The notes beneath the pieces are model-generated. The model made no database searches, was not told where the DNA came from, and saw only the letters and a list, made by a program, of their open reading frames with translations. Shown here in pieces: positions 30,833-41,480 of a stretch of 64,000 nucleotides of DNA. This DNA is from Drosophila persimilis (taxonomy: Eukaryota; Arthropoda; Insecta; Diptera; Drosophilidae). How positions within the stretch are numbered: the stretch's first letter is position 1; each line of letters opens with the position of its first letter. The stretch is taken from NCBI RefSeq assembly GCF_003286085.1, contig NW_020825589.1, forward strand, positions 1 through 64,000. Direction: 5' to 3'. The translations under genes were made by a program, and so were the position numbers.

Positions 30833-33800
30833 ATGTCGTTGACGCTCCTGCAGATAAACCTCCACCATTGTAAGGCAGCATTCGCTGATCTACTGCTCCA
30901 CCTGGCCAAGGGTGGAGCCGACATAGTCCTCATTCAGGAGCCCTGGGTCCTCGGAAACAGGGTCTCCGGTCTGAGGACTTCTGACTACAAGCTATACGTA
31001 GCTGAAACCGCAGGTAAAATTCGTACCTGCATTCTTGCAAAAAGAGAGTTGCACTTATTTTTGCTCCCAAATTTCAGCAATGAAGACCACACCACAGTGA
31101 GCCTCGAAGGCCAGGAGCGCTCACTGAGGATCTGCTCCGCATACATGGGGCATGAACAATCAGACCGCCCTCCACACGCGCCTCTCCGGGCTCTAATCGC
31201 AGACTGCTCGGCAAAGGACATCGGCCTAATTGTGGGGTGCGATGCCAATGCACATCACTGTCAGTGGGGAAGCACTGACACAAACGAAAGAGGTGAGTAC
31301 CTTTTCAGTTACTTACTGACCACTCAGATGGTCTTATTAAACCGGGGTAGTGATCCCACCTTTATTATTAAAAACCGCAAGGAGGTCCTGGACCTCACGC
31401 TTGCCTCTCATGAGATACAGCGTAACATTGTATCCTGGAGGGTCCTGGAAGAGCACTCCTTCTCGGACCACAGGTACGTGGAAACTGTCTTCTCCTTCGC
31501 AGTACCGAAGCCAGTCCGATTCCGGAACATCAGGCGGACAAACTGGACTCGGTACTCAGATTACCTCTGTCGTGTTCTCCCTGAGCCCCCATCTGAGGAG
31601 GAGTTCTCCACGGAGGCCACGACTCGTCTTCTTAAGATCTTTAACGACGCCTGCAATAAGGCGCTCGACAAAGTATGCCCCTCTGGCAAGAACAGAGGCC
31701 GGAAGAAACCTGAATGGTGGAATCCGAAACTGGGTGAACTCCGGAAAGCCTCCCGGAGACTCTTCAATAAAGCTAAGGCTGAAAACGTTGAGCAAAACTG
31801 GGCCGAATACAAGGCCAGTCTGTCAACCTACAACAAAGAACTTAGAAAAGCCAAACGCGCCTCCTGGCGTAAGTTCTGCAGCGAAATCGAGAGTAACTCA
31901 GAAGCCTCACGCTTGCGCAGAGTTCTCTCGAAGACAACACCCACCCTGGGCTACTTGAAGAACACCGACCAGTCGTGGACTACGTCCAGCGATGAGTCGC
32001 TAAATCTTCTCCTAAATACCCACTTCCCTGGCTGCGATGAAAACAGACCCAGCTACCTCGCGCCTCCTTCTGTCGCCTCAAATGCCATCCTGAGACTGCT
32101 AAGCCAGGAGAACATTTCCTGGGCGATCAGAAGCTTTAAACCCTACAAGTCCGCGGGGCCAGACGGCATTTTCCCTGCCCAACTGATTCACGCGGGACAT
32201 AAAGCCATTAACTGGCTCAAAATAATTTACGAGGGAATCTTCTCCCACGGGTGCATTCCTGACACCAGGCTTCAGACCAAAGTCGTATTCATACCCAAGG
32301 CAGGCAAGCCCTCGCACACTGCCCCAAAAGATTTCAGACCCATAAGTCTATCGTGTTTTATTCTAAAGGCGATGGGGCGGTTCCTGGGGCTGCATCTCAC
32401 GGCGTGCATTCCGTCCAGTCTGATCTCAGACTCCCAGCATGCCTATCGGAAGGGAAGATCCACCGAAACGGCCCTACACTCGATCACATCGATCATCGAA
32501 GCGTCCCTTAACTTTAAGGAGTACACCCTAGTAGCCTTCCTCGACATAGAAGGCGCCTTTAACAACTTCCTTCCGACCGCCATCACGGGCGCACTGACGG
32601 ATCTGGGCGTTGACTCCAGGACGGTGAGCCTGATCGATCAGATGCTACAATGTAGGACGGTTGAGGCATCACTGGGGACGTCAACGTGTACCAGATTTGT
32701 CAGCAGAGGCACACCGCAGGGCGGAGTCCTCTCGCCCCTTCTATGGAACGTGGCAGTGAACACACTGCTGCGGGAGATAGAGGGGGGTGGCTGCCGTGTG
32801 GTGGCGTACGCGGACGATGTTGCCATAGCATTCTCCGGAAAATTTCCGCAGACGTTGTGTGAGTGCATGACAAGTACTCTCACGAAAATGTCGAAATGGG
32901 CAGACAAATGCGGGTTAGGCGTCAACCCGTCTAAAACGGAACTGGTGCTTTTTCACTAGGAAGTACAAAGTTCCGGTACTGATTCCCCCAAGACTATGTG
33001 GGGAAACGCTGGTCTTCAGTTACAACGCCAAGTATCTTGGCCTAATCCTCGATAGAAAGCTCGATTGGAAATTGAGCATAGAGGATAGAGTAAAGAAGGC
33101 CACAGTGGCCCTCTATACTTGCAGGAAAGCCATCGGACTAAAATGGCGAATGACCCCCTATATAGTTCGGTGGCTCTACACCGCCATCATACGACCAATC
33201 ATGCTCTATGGAGTGGTGGTATGGTGGACCTCCTCCCTGTGGATCTCATGGCAAAGAAGGTGGCAACACTTTCCGCCCTCAGAATGAGAGAAGCCAGACT
33301 GTGGAAAGCATCCGCGGTTGGGCACTCGGGAATCCTGATGAGACTCCCGCAATTACCAGAGAGGACAGATTACTGTATTCCTAGTGATCACCTCTCGACG
33401 CCTTTCCAGGTATCAATCCCACCTAGGGAGGACTGGGAGATGGGCGAACCAGGACCTGCAATTGCGGTCCACTTCTACACTGATGGCTCAAAGCTAGACG
33501 GCCGCGTGGGAGGCGGAGTCTAGTGCAGCGAGCTGAACATCAGTCATTGCTTCAGGCTTCCCGATCACTGTAGTGTGTTCCAAGCGGAGATTGAAGCCAT
33601 CAAGGAGGCCATTTCGATAGTCTCCAAACTACGTCTAGATACGCACTTAGTGTGCGTCTTCTCGGACAGCCAATCAGCTATCAAAGCTCTAGGCTCAATA
33701 TCGTCGAACTCAGCGACTGTAAATGACTGCCGCAGGTCTCTGCACGAGATCGCAGAGCAGTTAGATCTCTTCCTTATATGGGTCCCCGGCCACAGGGACA

Positions 33801-34091
33801 TCGAGGGGAATGACGCCGCCGACGAGCTAGCCAGGCAGGGTACTACGATTCCTTCCGAGATGGCAGCAAACCGTTTCCTGTAAAGTCTCAAGATTGATAT
33901 GGCCATATCGATCGAAGAAGCGCTCAGCAGAGCTGTATAAACTCAGCAGAGCACAGTGCTCAGCAGTTACTAGAGCCATTACGGGACACTGGCAGATCGG
34001 CACTCATGCCTCTAGACTGTCAATCCCTCATAACGACTTCTGCAGGAGTTGTCGCGACGAGGAGGAGGAGGAGGTCCAAGTGAGCTTGGGG
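30833..34091 (+). pseudogene. LoaB-2 ORF2, endonuclease-RT-RNase H, broken
   Basis: Start ATG 30833, 41 nt before the ORF1 stop. 30833-32959 is open for 708 codons through endonuclease and RT up to AYADDVAIAF and SKTELVLF; an extra T near 32955 shifts the frame. A deletion at about 33225 (WW joined to DLLPVDLM) removes roughly 130 bp of the thumb region. The segment to YTDGSKLDGRVGGGV ends at TAG 33521-33523, the same stop position as LoaB-1. RNase H then reads on in frame (33575-33883) with CVFSDSQSAIKAL and GHRDIEGNDAAD, then shifts, with the CCHC region at about 34045. Confidence 0.85.
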
Positions 34092-35009
34092 GCGGGAGGC
34101 TCTTTTTTCTACAAACCGGAGGCACGCAACAAGGCTCCAATCAAGTGCTACGTCTGCGTGTTCATTCGATTCGCTACCTTGGCTGTTCATCTGGAGCTTA
34201 TAAAGGACTTATCCACAGTTGCTTTTCTACATGGACTAAAGCGCTTCATATGTACCAGACGAAAGCTGCGGCAAATTTGGTCAGACAACGAAACCAATTT
34301 TGTCGGTGCTAAGAATGAGCTGATGGAATTAAAGCGCCTGGTCCTCAGCGATGACCATCAGAAGGCGCTGCTGGATTTTTGCTTGGTCGAGGCTATGGAC
34401 TGGCATTTCATTCCTCCGCGCTCCCCTCATTTTGGTGGTCTATGGGAGGCTGCAGTGAAGACGGCCAAGTTCCACTTCTACCGTGCGATAGGCAACTCGG
34501 TTCTTGGATTTGACGAGACTGCGGACGCTGTTGTGCCACATCACGGCAGTGATTAATTCAAGACCTTTAGTCTCAATTTCAGAGAGCCCTGCCGATCTAG
34601 ATGTTCTAACTCCAGCGCATTTCTTGAATGGTGGCCCTCCTGCTTCGTTCGCTGAGCCTGTGGTCACGCGGCTAAACTTCGATCGCCTGGACGGCTGGCA
34701 GCGCGTTTCGTACCTGCAGCAGCTCTTTTGGTCCCGGTGGAAGGAGGAGTACATGACGTCACTGCAGCAGCGCTCAAAGTGGCGCACTGCGAAGCCTAGT
34801 TTAGCAGATTTGGTTCTTGTCAAGGATGAGAATCTTCCTCCCATGAAGTGGCCACTGGCGAGAGTGGTCGAGCTTTTGCCTGGACGAGATGGCGTTTCCC
34901 GAGTTGCTGTGCTGAAGACGTCATCTGGAATCACCAAGCGCGCCGTCAACAAGCTGTGCCTGCTGCCCCTTAAAGATGCTGTTGAAAGTCAGGCTTCCAA
35001 CGGGGGGAG
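34092..35009 (+). pseudogene. BEL-C integrase core and C-terminus
   Basis: Resumes after LoaB-2 at FFYKPEARNKAPIKCY. Core motifs IWSDNETNFVGAKNE (Asp) and PHFGGLWEAAVK (Glu) are present; the first Asp (in the VDYCGP-type motif) is lost with about 180 bp around the LoaB-2 junction. A frame change near 34500 leads to 34504-35009 with SRPLVSISESPADLDVLTP and the C-terminal WPLARVVELLPGRDG. An open frame of 220 codons (33894-34556) fuses the LoaB-2 zinc region to this core. The polypurine tract is at 35001-35009. Confidence 0.8.
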
Positions 35010-35443
35010 TATTTTAAATTATTGCCAGTGGTGCGGCCCAACCAAAGGAAATGCATTTTGGTGTTGTCGTTTCCAATGCCCCCACTGCAAAGATCATTTG
35101 CTACCGCATATGCGCATGCAGCGGAATTCTTTCGTCTCCTTATATCGCAATCTCTCGTAGTCGGCTTCCCCGAGCAGCTCTAACGCTCTCGGGCTATCAT
35201 ACGCTCTCGCTCGCGTCTAAGCTTGCTTCATAGGGCCCGGCAATTTGGCCCGCCAGCCCTTGCATGGCAGTCTTGAGCTAACCGTCGCAGCTATCAGATT
35301 AACATCCTCGCATCAATCGTTCGCCCATATGTACATACGCGATAAGTTAGTTTACATATGCAAATAAATTGTGAATTATAAACAGCCTCTCGATTTTCAT
35401 TAACTTCAAATTGCAACAGTTATTAAAAACGCTTAATAGCTTA
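35010..35443 (+). repeat. BEL-C 3' LTR
   Basis: TATTTTAAATTATTGCC... to ...AATAGCTTAA, paired with the LTR at 13034. It differs at a number of scattered sites and small indels, so it is older than BEL-A2. Contains AATAAA near 35363. Confidence 0.85.
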
Positions 35444-35527
35444 ACACAGTCAACGGAATAAAAATCGTATAAAGTATGAAGTAGATAGCCGCTATAAGCA
35501 GTCACATCTAGTTAAGTCTAAAGTAAC
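35444..35527 (+). pseudogene. Errantivirus G2 integrase C-terminal scrap
   Basis: Reads YEVDSRYKQSHLVKSKV, the counterpart of FEVDTRYKNAPLVKTKT near 62565-62610 in the array element. It continues the fragment interrupted at 13033, which shows that BEL-C landed in this gene. It is then cut by BEL-B. Confidence 0.65.
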
Positions 35528-35903
35528 TGTTCGGAGCAGAACCCAGCCGATTAGCTGCTTGCCAAACAGCACCTAATTCTTGGCCCTCAGCCGCTTTTTT
35601 TGTTTGTTACTTATGTCTATGTCACTCATTTGTTTGTTAAAGCTTTGCGCTTGCTTGCCCTGCTAAACGCTCTCTGCCAGCTCGCTCTTCGCTATCTCCG
35701 CTTTGCGTCTGCCTACCGACGTCGGCCGAGCGAAGCTGCGCTTAGCGATCGGAGCGGCAATGTAAAGGGCAGGCAAGCCACACTTGCAATTTGGATGTCA
35801 CGCATTAAAGAACATATCGCAATTTTATTTCTGCGCCGAGTTTTATTTAATTGGAACAATTAGTCGGCCGATTGGGGATAAAAAACATTATCTCCACATA
35901 AAA
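35528..35903 (+). repeat. BEL-B 5' LTR
   Basis: Begins TGTTCGGAGCAGAACCCAG, the same as the 3' LTR starts at 41443, 46774 and 52117. The 3' boundary is set by the primer site and is uncertain by about 5 bp, since the 3' LTR is truncated. Confidence 0.75.
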
Positions 35904-35905
35904 TT

Positions 35906-35923
35906 TGGTGACCCCGACGTGAT
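35906..35923 (+). promoter_or_regulatory. BEL-B primer-binding site
   Basis: TGGTGACCCCGACGTGAT, identical to the sites of BEL-A2 and BEL-C. Confidence 0.8.
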
Positions 35924-36269
35924 CTCTGAGTTGCAGTGTCAATTAATTATCATTCGCGATCGACATTCGTTAGCCCTAGCAAATTTTCCGCGGTTAAGCG
36001 AATTGTGCTAAAACATACTTACATACACCTGCATACATGCATTGCTGGCTATTAATTTCTCTGTCGCGACAATCCGGTCAGTGCAGTGCGGTAGGCAGTG
36101 CAGCGAACTCACTAATACACACAAGCGGAGTACAAAGCGGAATCGGACAGCTCGCACAGCCGCACAGCTAAAGGCATTAGCTGTAATCCCTTTGCTTTCG
36201 GTTCCCACGTTTATACGTATACAGGGTGTCTTTTACGGTCGTGCTGAGTGACTCTTTTAAAACCTCAAC

Positions 36270-37533
36270 ATGGCAGCACCTGAGCCTACCAATGTCGCGA
36301 ACGCAGCAATGCCGAGTGATGTAGATTTCTACAAGCCAACTAAAGGCCATGGATCGCTTTCTCACCAAGGAAGAGCTTGCCGAGTTAGATGAGGCAGAAC
36401 TTCAAGCGCGCTTAGAGCAAATCAAGCGAATGAATGCGGATTTCGATGCCGCTCAAACGACCCTTAAAGGCTGGATTTCCTGCAGTTAGCCCATGATGGC
36501 CGGCTGGACTTTTCGAATGTTTATGTCAAGGTTAGGTCCAGGCTGTCGCGGGAGTTGATGGCTGCTCGCACGGTAAATGTTGCCAATTCAACGGCTCGGC
36601 ATACTCTCGAGGGGAATTCGTCGTTGTTCGCCTATAATAGTATAGGCCGTTCTCGAATGCCCGAGTTGCAGCTTCCGCGATTCAGTGGGAACTACATGGA
36701 TTGGCCAGAATTCCACTCGATGTTCACGACAATGGTGCACAAAGACCATCGTATACCAATCATCGAAAAATTCCAATATTTTCGTGGATGTCTAGATGGT
36801 GCTGCGCTGGATACGATTCGTTCCTTGGAACTTTCTGAGGAGAATTACGACAAGGCGTTGAACTTACGATAATAATTTACGATTCGATAACAAACTGTTA
36901 CATTTTCAGGCACACGTCAAAGCTATTTTCGGGCTGCAAGGGGTGGAGAAGGGCTCGGCTATCAGCTTGCCCGCGCTCAGCGACAAAATCAATTCGCACT
37001 TGCTTGCACTTCAGACCTTGGCGACCCCGCAGGAGATTTCCGATGGGTTGCTGATCTTCATCATAGGCACGAAATTGGACCACAAGACCAAGGAGAAATG
37101 GGAGGAGAGCTTGCCGACGTCAGGATTGCCCAGGTGGTCAAGCATGGCCTCATTCTTGGAAGCAAGATGTCGGATGCTGGAAAATTTGGGATCGGCTATG
37201 GTAACAATTCCTAGCCAGCAGGTGGGAGAAAGTAAACCTAGCACCCTAATCACCTCCATTAACGATCATAATAACTCAACAAGCAAGTATTGCAAATCCT
37301 CCGATCACTACATATCCCGATGCCAGGCATTTCTAGATCTCCCTGTTTTTTCTCGGTACAAGGAGGTGAAGAAGCGCCATTTATGTCTAAACTGCCTCAA
37401 CAAAGGCCATTCAATGCAACGCTGCAAGTCAGTGGCATGTAGAAATTGCCAAGCCAAGCATCACACACTGATCCACATGCAGTCGGGCGCTGACGTACGG
37501 AATCGACCCAGCATGATCCTGCGAATGCCCTAG
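36270..37533 (+). pseudogene. BEL-B gag, broken
   Basis: Start at ATG 36270 (MAAPEPTNVANAAMP). Frame changes occur near 36350, 36490 and 36870. The capsid-like part has LPRFSGNYMDWPEFHSMF and CLDGAALDTIRSLELS; nucleocapsid knuckles CLNCLNKGHSMQRC and CRNCQAKHHTLIH lie near 37390-37475. TAG at 37531 ends the frame. The role is particle formation, as for the other BEL gags. Confidence 0.8.
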
Positions 37534-37559
37534 TAGCAAGCAAATATACCAGCCCTCCC

Positions 37560-39960
37560 CCCTCGAGTCAGAAATCTCTGCCTAGCCAAAACGTGCTGCT
37601 AGCTACCGCAATCGTATATGTCAGGGGCCGTTTTGGATCGCTTATTCCATGTCGTGCCATTTTAGATTCCGCTTCTCAGGTTAACTTTATAGCATCGAGA
37701 CTCGCCAATCAGCTGCAGTTAGATCCTCACCCGTCTCACGTTCAAATCGACGGTATTGGAGAGTCAATTCTACCATCCAGCGGCCTGTGACGGCCTAGAC
37801 GGAAAGGATTGGCCAATGCCAAATAATCTAAAACTAGCTGATCCTAATTTCTCAAAGCCCCAGCGTGTCGATCTGTTGATAGGTGCTGGTTTGTTCTTCG
37901 AATTAATGTGCGTTGGACAGATTCGACTGTCAGACCAATTGCCAACATTGCAGAAGACGAAACTTGGCTGGATAGTGTCAGGAAGTATTAAAAACTCTGA
38001 GAAAGCCCGTGCGGCGCTAGCAGCCGTTGAAGATCCCCCTGTCATCTCCGCTTGCGAGACTAATTTGTGCGATATTGTAAGGCGGTTTTGGGAAGTCGAT
38101 GGAGATTATTCGCCCTCATCAATTTCGGAGAAAGATGTTCATTGCGGACAGCATTTCGTCACAAACTGCAATCGCCTAGATTCCGGAGCTTACTCCGTGC
38201 GTTTGCCAACTAAATTCAGTCTAGAGGAATTAGGAGAATCGTATCAGCAGGCGCTACGTAGATTTCACAATTTGGAGAGGAAGCTAGCAAAAAATGCGCA
38301 GCTTAAGGCAAAATATATGGAGTTTCTCCAGGAGTATCGTGATTTAGGACACATGTCGCCAGCTTCGCGGCAGTCAGACCTCCTTCAGTACTTCTTGCCT
38401 CACCATTGCGTCCACAACCTAAAATTCTGATAACTCTGTTTCCACTTTTTATACCCGATACTCAAAATGAGTATTGGGGTATATTAGATTTGTGGTAAAA
38501 GTGGATGTGTGTAACGTCCAGAAGGAATCGTTTCCGACCCCATAAAGTATATATATTCTTGATCAGCATCAATAGCCGAGTCGATTGAGCCATGTCTGTC
38601 TGTCCGTCTGTCCGTCCGTCCGTCTGTCCGTCCCCTTCAGCGCCTAGTGCTCAAAGACTATAAGAGCTAGAGCAACGATGTTTCGGATCCAGACTTCTGT
38701 GATATGTCACTGCTACAAAAATATTTCAAAACTTCGCCCGCCCACTTCCGCCCCCACAAAGGGCGAAAATCTGTGGCATCCACATTTTTAAAGATACGAT
38801 AAAACCAAAAACGCAGAATCGTAGAGATTGACCATATCTTTCAGACTGCAGAATCTTAATTGGATCGTATTATTATTATAGCCAGCATCAAGAAAACAAT
38901 TTCATTTTTTCTCGCCCTGTCTCTCTCTAACACACAAGTAGCATAGGCGGCTTTGCTTAGAGTAAAACATTAGCGCCTAGATCTCAGAGACTATAAAAGC
39001 TAGAGCAAGCAAATTTGGTATCCAGACTCCTAATATATCGGACCGAGACGAGTTTGTTTCAAAATTTCGACACACCCCCTTCCGCCCCCGCAAAGGATGA
39101 AAACCTGGGCAGGTTCACACATCTCAGAGACTATTACCGCTAGAGTAACTAAATTTGGTATCCGCACTCCTGTTAGATCTCACTATAAAACGTATAACTC
39201 ATAATTTCGCCCAACCCCCTTCCGGATCATCGGATGGACATCGGATCATTTTTGTAACCAAAAGCAAGAAATCAATTTTCAGTGTCTACGCAGCGCCCGA
39301 CGTCACGCTCAGACTGATTTTCTGTCTCTCTCGCACGCACCCTTTGTGGTGTCGCTTAATATTAGCGGCGTCTGCCGGAGGAGAGCCATACTGACTTAGT
39401 ATCGGGTATAACTGTAGAGTTTCGGTGTCCGCAGCAACTCACAACGTTCCCCCTCGTTTAAAGTCGTCTTGTGTGGCGATACCTGCAAAATGTACCGCTG
39501 TGTACGCGTTTCCCATCCCGATACGCACGTGCAGTGCATCCTATGGCGCAATGACTCGAAGGAGGAAATTCAGGTGTTCAAGTTGGAGACTGTTACTTAC
39601 GGAACCAAGCCTGCCGCTTTCTTAGCAATTCGTGCTATGCATCAATGGGGCAAATGATAAAGAGTTGCGATTTCCGCTTGGCGCTGATGTTGTTCGAAGA
39701 GATTTCTATGTCGATGATCTCATATCTGGAGGGGACAGCATTGAATCTGTCATCAAGATTCGTCAGCAGGTAAAGAAGCTACTTTCGAAAGGATGTTTTC
39801 CCATACGTAAATGGTGTTCCAATGAACCCGCTGCTTTGGAAGACGTATCGGAGGCGGATCGCGAAAAGTTCCCTACCTTTAATGAAGTAACCAAGGCGCT
39901 TGGTCTAGTTTTGGGACCACGGACAATCTTCTGTTTAGCTTGGCTCACGTCGCAACCGCT
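37560..39960 (+). pseudogene. BEL-B protease and reverse transcriptase, split by DINE-1
   Basis: Protease: CRAILDSASQVNFIASRLA near 37660. RT starts at about 37760 (LADPNFSKPQRVDLLIG, LGWIVSGSI) and runs to YFLPHHCV at 38412. DINE-1 then replaces about 75 codons of the fingers. RT resumes at about 39462 with GDTCKMYRCVRVS, DTVTYGTKPA-like ETVTYGTKPAAFLAIRAM, and the palm motif DFYVDDLISGG near 39715. A frame break at 39655 follows AMHQ. The stretch 39632-40000 continues past the array breakpoint. Confidence 0.8.
38444..39460 (+). mobile_element. INE-1: DINE-1/INE-1 element inside BEL-B RT
   Basis: Same start (TTTTATACCCGATACTC) and end (GTTCCCCCTCGTTT) as the copy at 13859-14932 and largely the same internal sequence, with an internal deletion near 39225. 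The variable TCTGTCTGTCCGTC tract is longer here. No gene inside. Confidence 0.85.
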
Positions 39961-41480
39961 GCAGGCCCAATATCGAAGCGTTCGGTCCTGTCTACACTAG
40001 CTGGGTTCTACGATCCTCTAAGGCTCATCTCTCCCATCATCACAAAAGCTAAAATATTTATGCAGTCGCTATGGAACGAAAGCCTAAAGTTGAATTGGGA
40101 CGAAAGCCTGCCCCAGGATCTACATACGACTTGCATTGAGCTGACTTCGCAGTTGTCGATGGTTGAAAACTTTAAGTTTCCACGTTACGTGCTTCGGCAG
40201 CAAGCCAGATTAGAAATGCACGCGTTTTGTGATGCGAGCCAAGTAGCATATGGCGCCTGTGTATACATGCGTTCGGAAGCTCTTGGCATTGTGCAAAGTC
40301 ATCTCTTATGCTCCTCAAAAATGCCGAATTGGACTACGACGCGAAGCACCCGATCCTGCTTCCTAAGGGACATCCTGTCACTGTATCTATTATTATCTTC
40401 TTTAACGAAAGGTTTCTCCACGCAGGAGCTCAAGGATTGCTCGGATTGCTTCGGCAAAAATTCTGGCCTATTGGTGGACGCAAATATGTAGCGGGCATCA
40501 TTCGCAAATGTGTTAGATGCTTTCGTTTGAAGCCAGTGCTGAGGGAACATATCACGGGAAACTTGCCTACGGATCGCGTAAGGACTAATCCAGCATTCCA
40601 CACAACGGGCGTTGATTTTTGCGGACCCTCTTATCACAAGTCGGATGTCAGAAGCAGGCCTCCTATCAAATGTTACATCGGTGTCTTCGTATGCTTTAGC
40701 GCCAAAGCAACTCATTTGGAAGTCGTTCGGGATCTATCTACAGCATCCTTTCTGACAGCATTAAGGCGTTTTATAAGTCTACGTCCCAAACCTCGAATCA
40801 TCTGGTCAGACAACGCTACAAATTTTGTAGGAGCAAAAAATTAGGTTTTGGAGCTTCGGCAAATGTTCCTCAGCGATCCTCATACGTCGACTGTGTCACA
40901 TCTCTGCGTTTATAGTGGAATCGATTGGAAATTCATCCCCCCTCGCTCACCTCATTTTGGGGGTTTGTGGGAGGCGGCTGTTAAAGCAGCTAAATATCAT
41001 TTTCATCGCATCGTCGGGACCTACATTTTTACTCTTGATGAAATTCAGACCTTGGCTTGTGAAATCTCTGCCTTGTTAAATTCCCGTCCGCTTTATGCAA
41101 TTACAGAAAGTCCCGATGATCTAGATGTGCTCACGCCAAACCACTTTCTCAATGGAGCCCCGAAAGCTGCATTCGACGAACCAGATGTGTCGCATCTCCG
41201 GGTCAACCTACTTAGTCGATGGCAGCGACTGTGTCAAATGAAGCAGGCGTTTTGGAGAAAATGGAGCAAACGCTGCCACCATTAAGGTGGCCGCTTGGCC
41301 GCATTGAGAGCGTCATCCCAGGGAAAGATGGAACCATCAGAGTAGCCGTCATCCGCACTCAAACAGAGCCGTTTGAAAAATAGCGGTTCTGCCCCTTCAG
41401 GATGGATCTGTTGAAAGCCTTTGCCTTCCAACGGGGGGTGAATGTTCGGAGCAGAACCCAGCCGATTAGTTGCTTGCCAA
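39961..41480 (+). pseudogene. BEL-B RNase H remnant and integrase (unit 1)
   Basis: RT thumb (SKRSVLSTLAGFYDPL), RNase H start (MHAFCDASQVAYGACVY), then a deletion near 40315 that joins it to the integrase N-part (NAELDYDAKHPILLPKG). The integrase core is complete in motifs: VDFCGP (Asp), IIWSDNATNFVGAKN (Asp) and PHFGGLWEAAVKA (Glu). A TAG at 40842 replaces a Glu codon between them, and a frame change near 41280 precedes the C-terminal LPPLRWPLGRIESV. These lesions are common to all three units, so they predate the duplication. Confidence 0.85.

Larger units (their letters stand above)
24770..30873 (+). pseudogene. LoaB-2 ORF1, frameshifted and split by the CR1-like LINE
   Basis: Start at ATG 24770 (MSNTQNIKTNK), matching LoaB-1. 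The frame shifts at a nine-base G run (24945-24953), continues through the 25015-25824 stretch (FAEVARGKTLIGVLDRGAED, ENGGPPPKCEDAGWH), shifts again near 25700, and runs to PEIP at 25979. The CR1-like LINE follows. The C-terminus resumes at about 30694 (VSDDILDDYAFDESDL) and ends at the TAA of 30871-30873 after DKPPPL. The domain content is that of LoaB-1 ORF1. Confidence 0.8.
24317..34091 (+). mobile_element. Non-LTR retrotransposon LoaB-2, split by a CR1-like LINE
   Basis: Second copy of the LoaB family, plus strand, with the same 5' end as LoaB-1. 5' UTR 24317-24769 (no gene seen), ORF1, ORF2, RNase H. The CR1-like LINE occupies 25980-30693 and replaced about 45 bp of ORF1. The 3' end is damaged: after the GAG repeat near 34073 it jumps to a scrap of 3' UTR (TCCAAGTGAGCTTGGG) and then to BEL-C integrase, so the AACCT tail is gone. 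Confidence 0.9.
13034..35443 (+). mobile_element. BEL/Pao retrotransposon BEL-C, split by three later insertions
   Basis: Complete by ends: 5' LTR (13034-13464), primer site, leader of about 320 bp without genes (13483-13803), gag, protease, RT, RNase H, integrase, polypurine tract (CGGGGGGAG before 35010) and 3' LTR (35010-35443). The coding region is cut by DINE-1 (13859-14932), LoaB-1 (15345-20930) and LoaB-2 (24317-34091). All domains carry frameshifts or stops. It lies inside the G2 integrase, with CTTAA-like sequence on both sides as a possible target duplication. Confidence 0.85.
35528..41480 (+). mobile_element. BEL/Pao retrotransposon BEL-B, with DINE-1 inside
   Basis: 5' LTR (35528 to about 35903), primer site, leader (35924-36269, about 345 bp, no gene), gag, protease, RT, RNase H remnant, integrase, polypurine tract and the first 38 bp of the 3' LTR (41443-41480). 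There an errantivirus LTR in minus orientation begins. A DINE-1 lies in RT at 38444-39460. Coding parts have many lesions. The last 1520 bp (from 39961) form the first part of each tandem-array unit. Confidence 0.85.
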
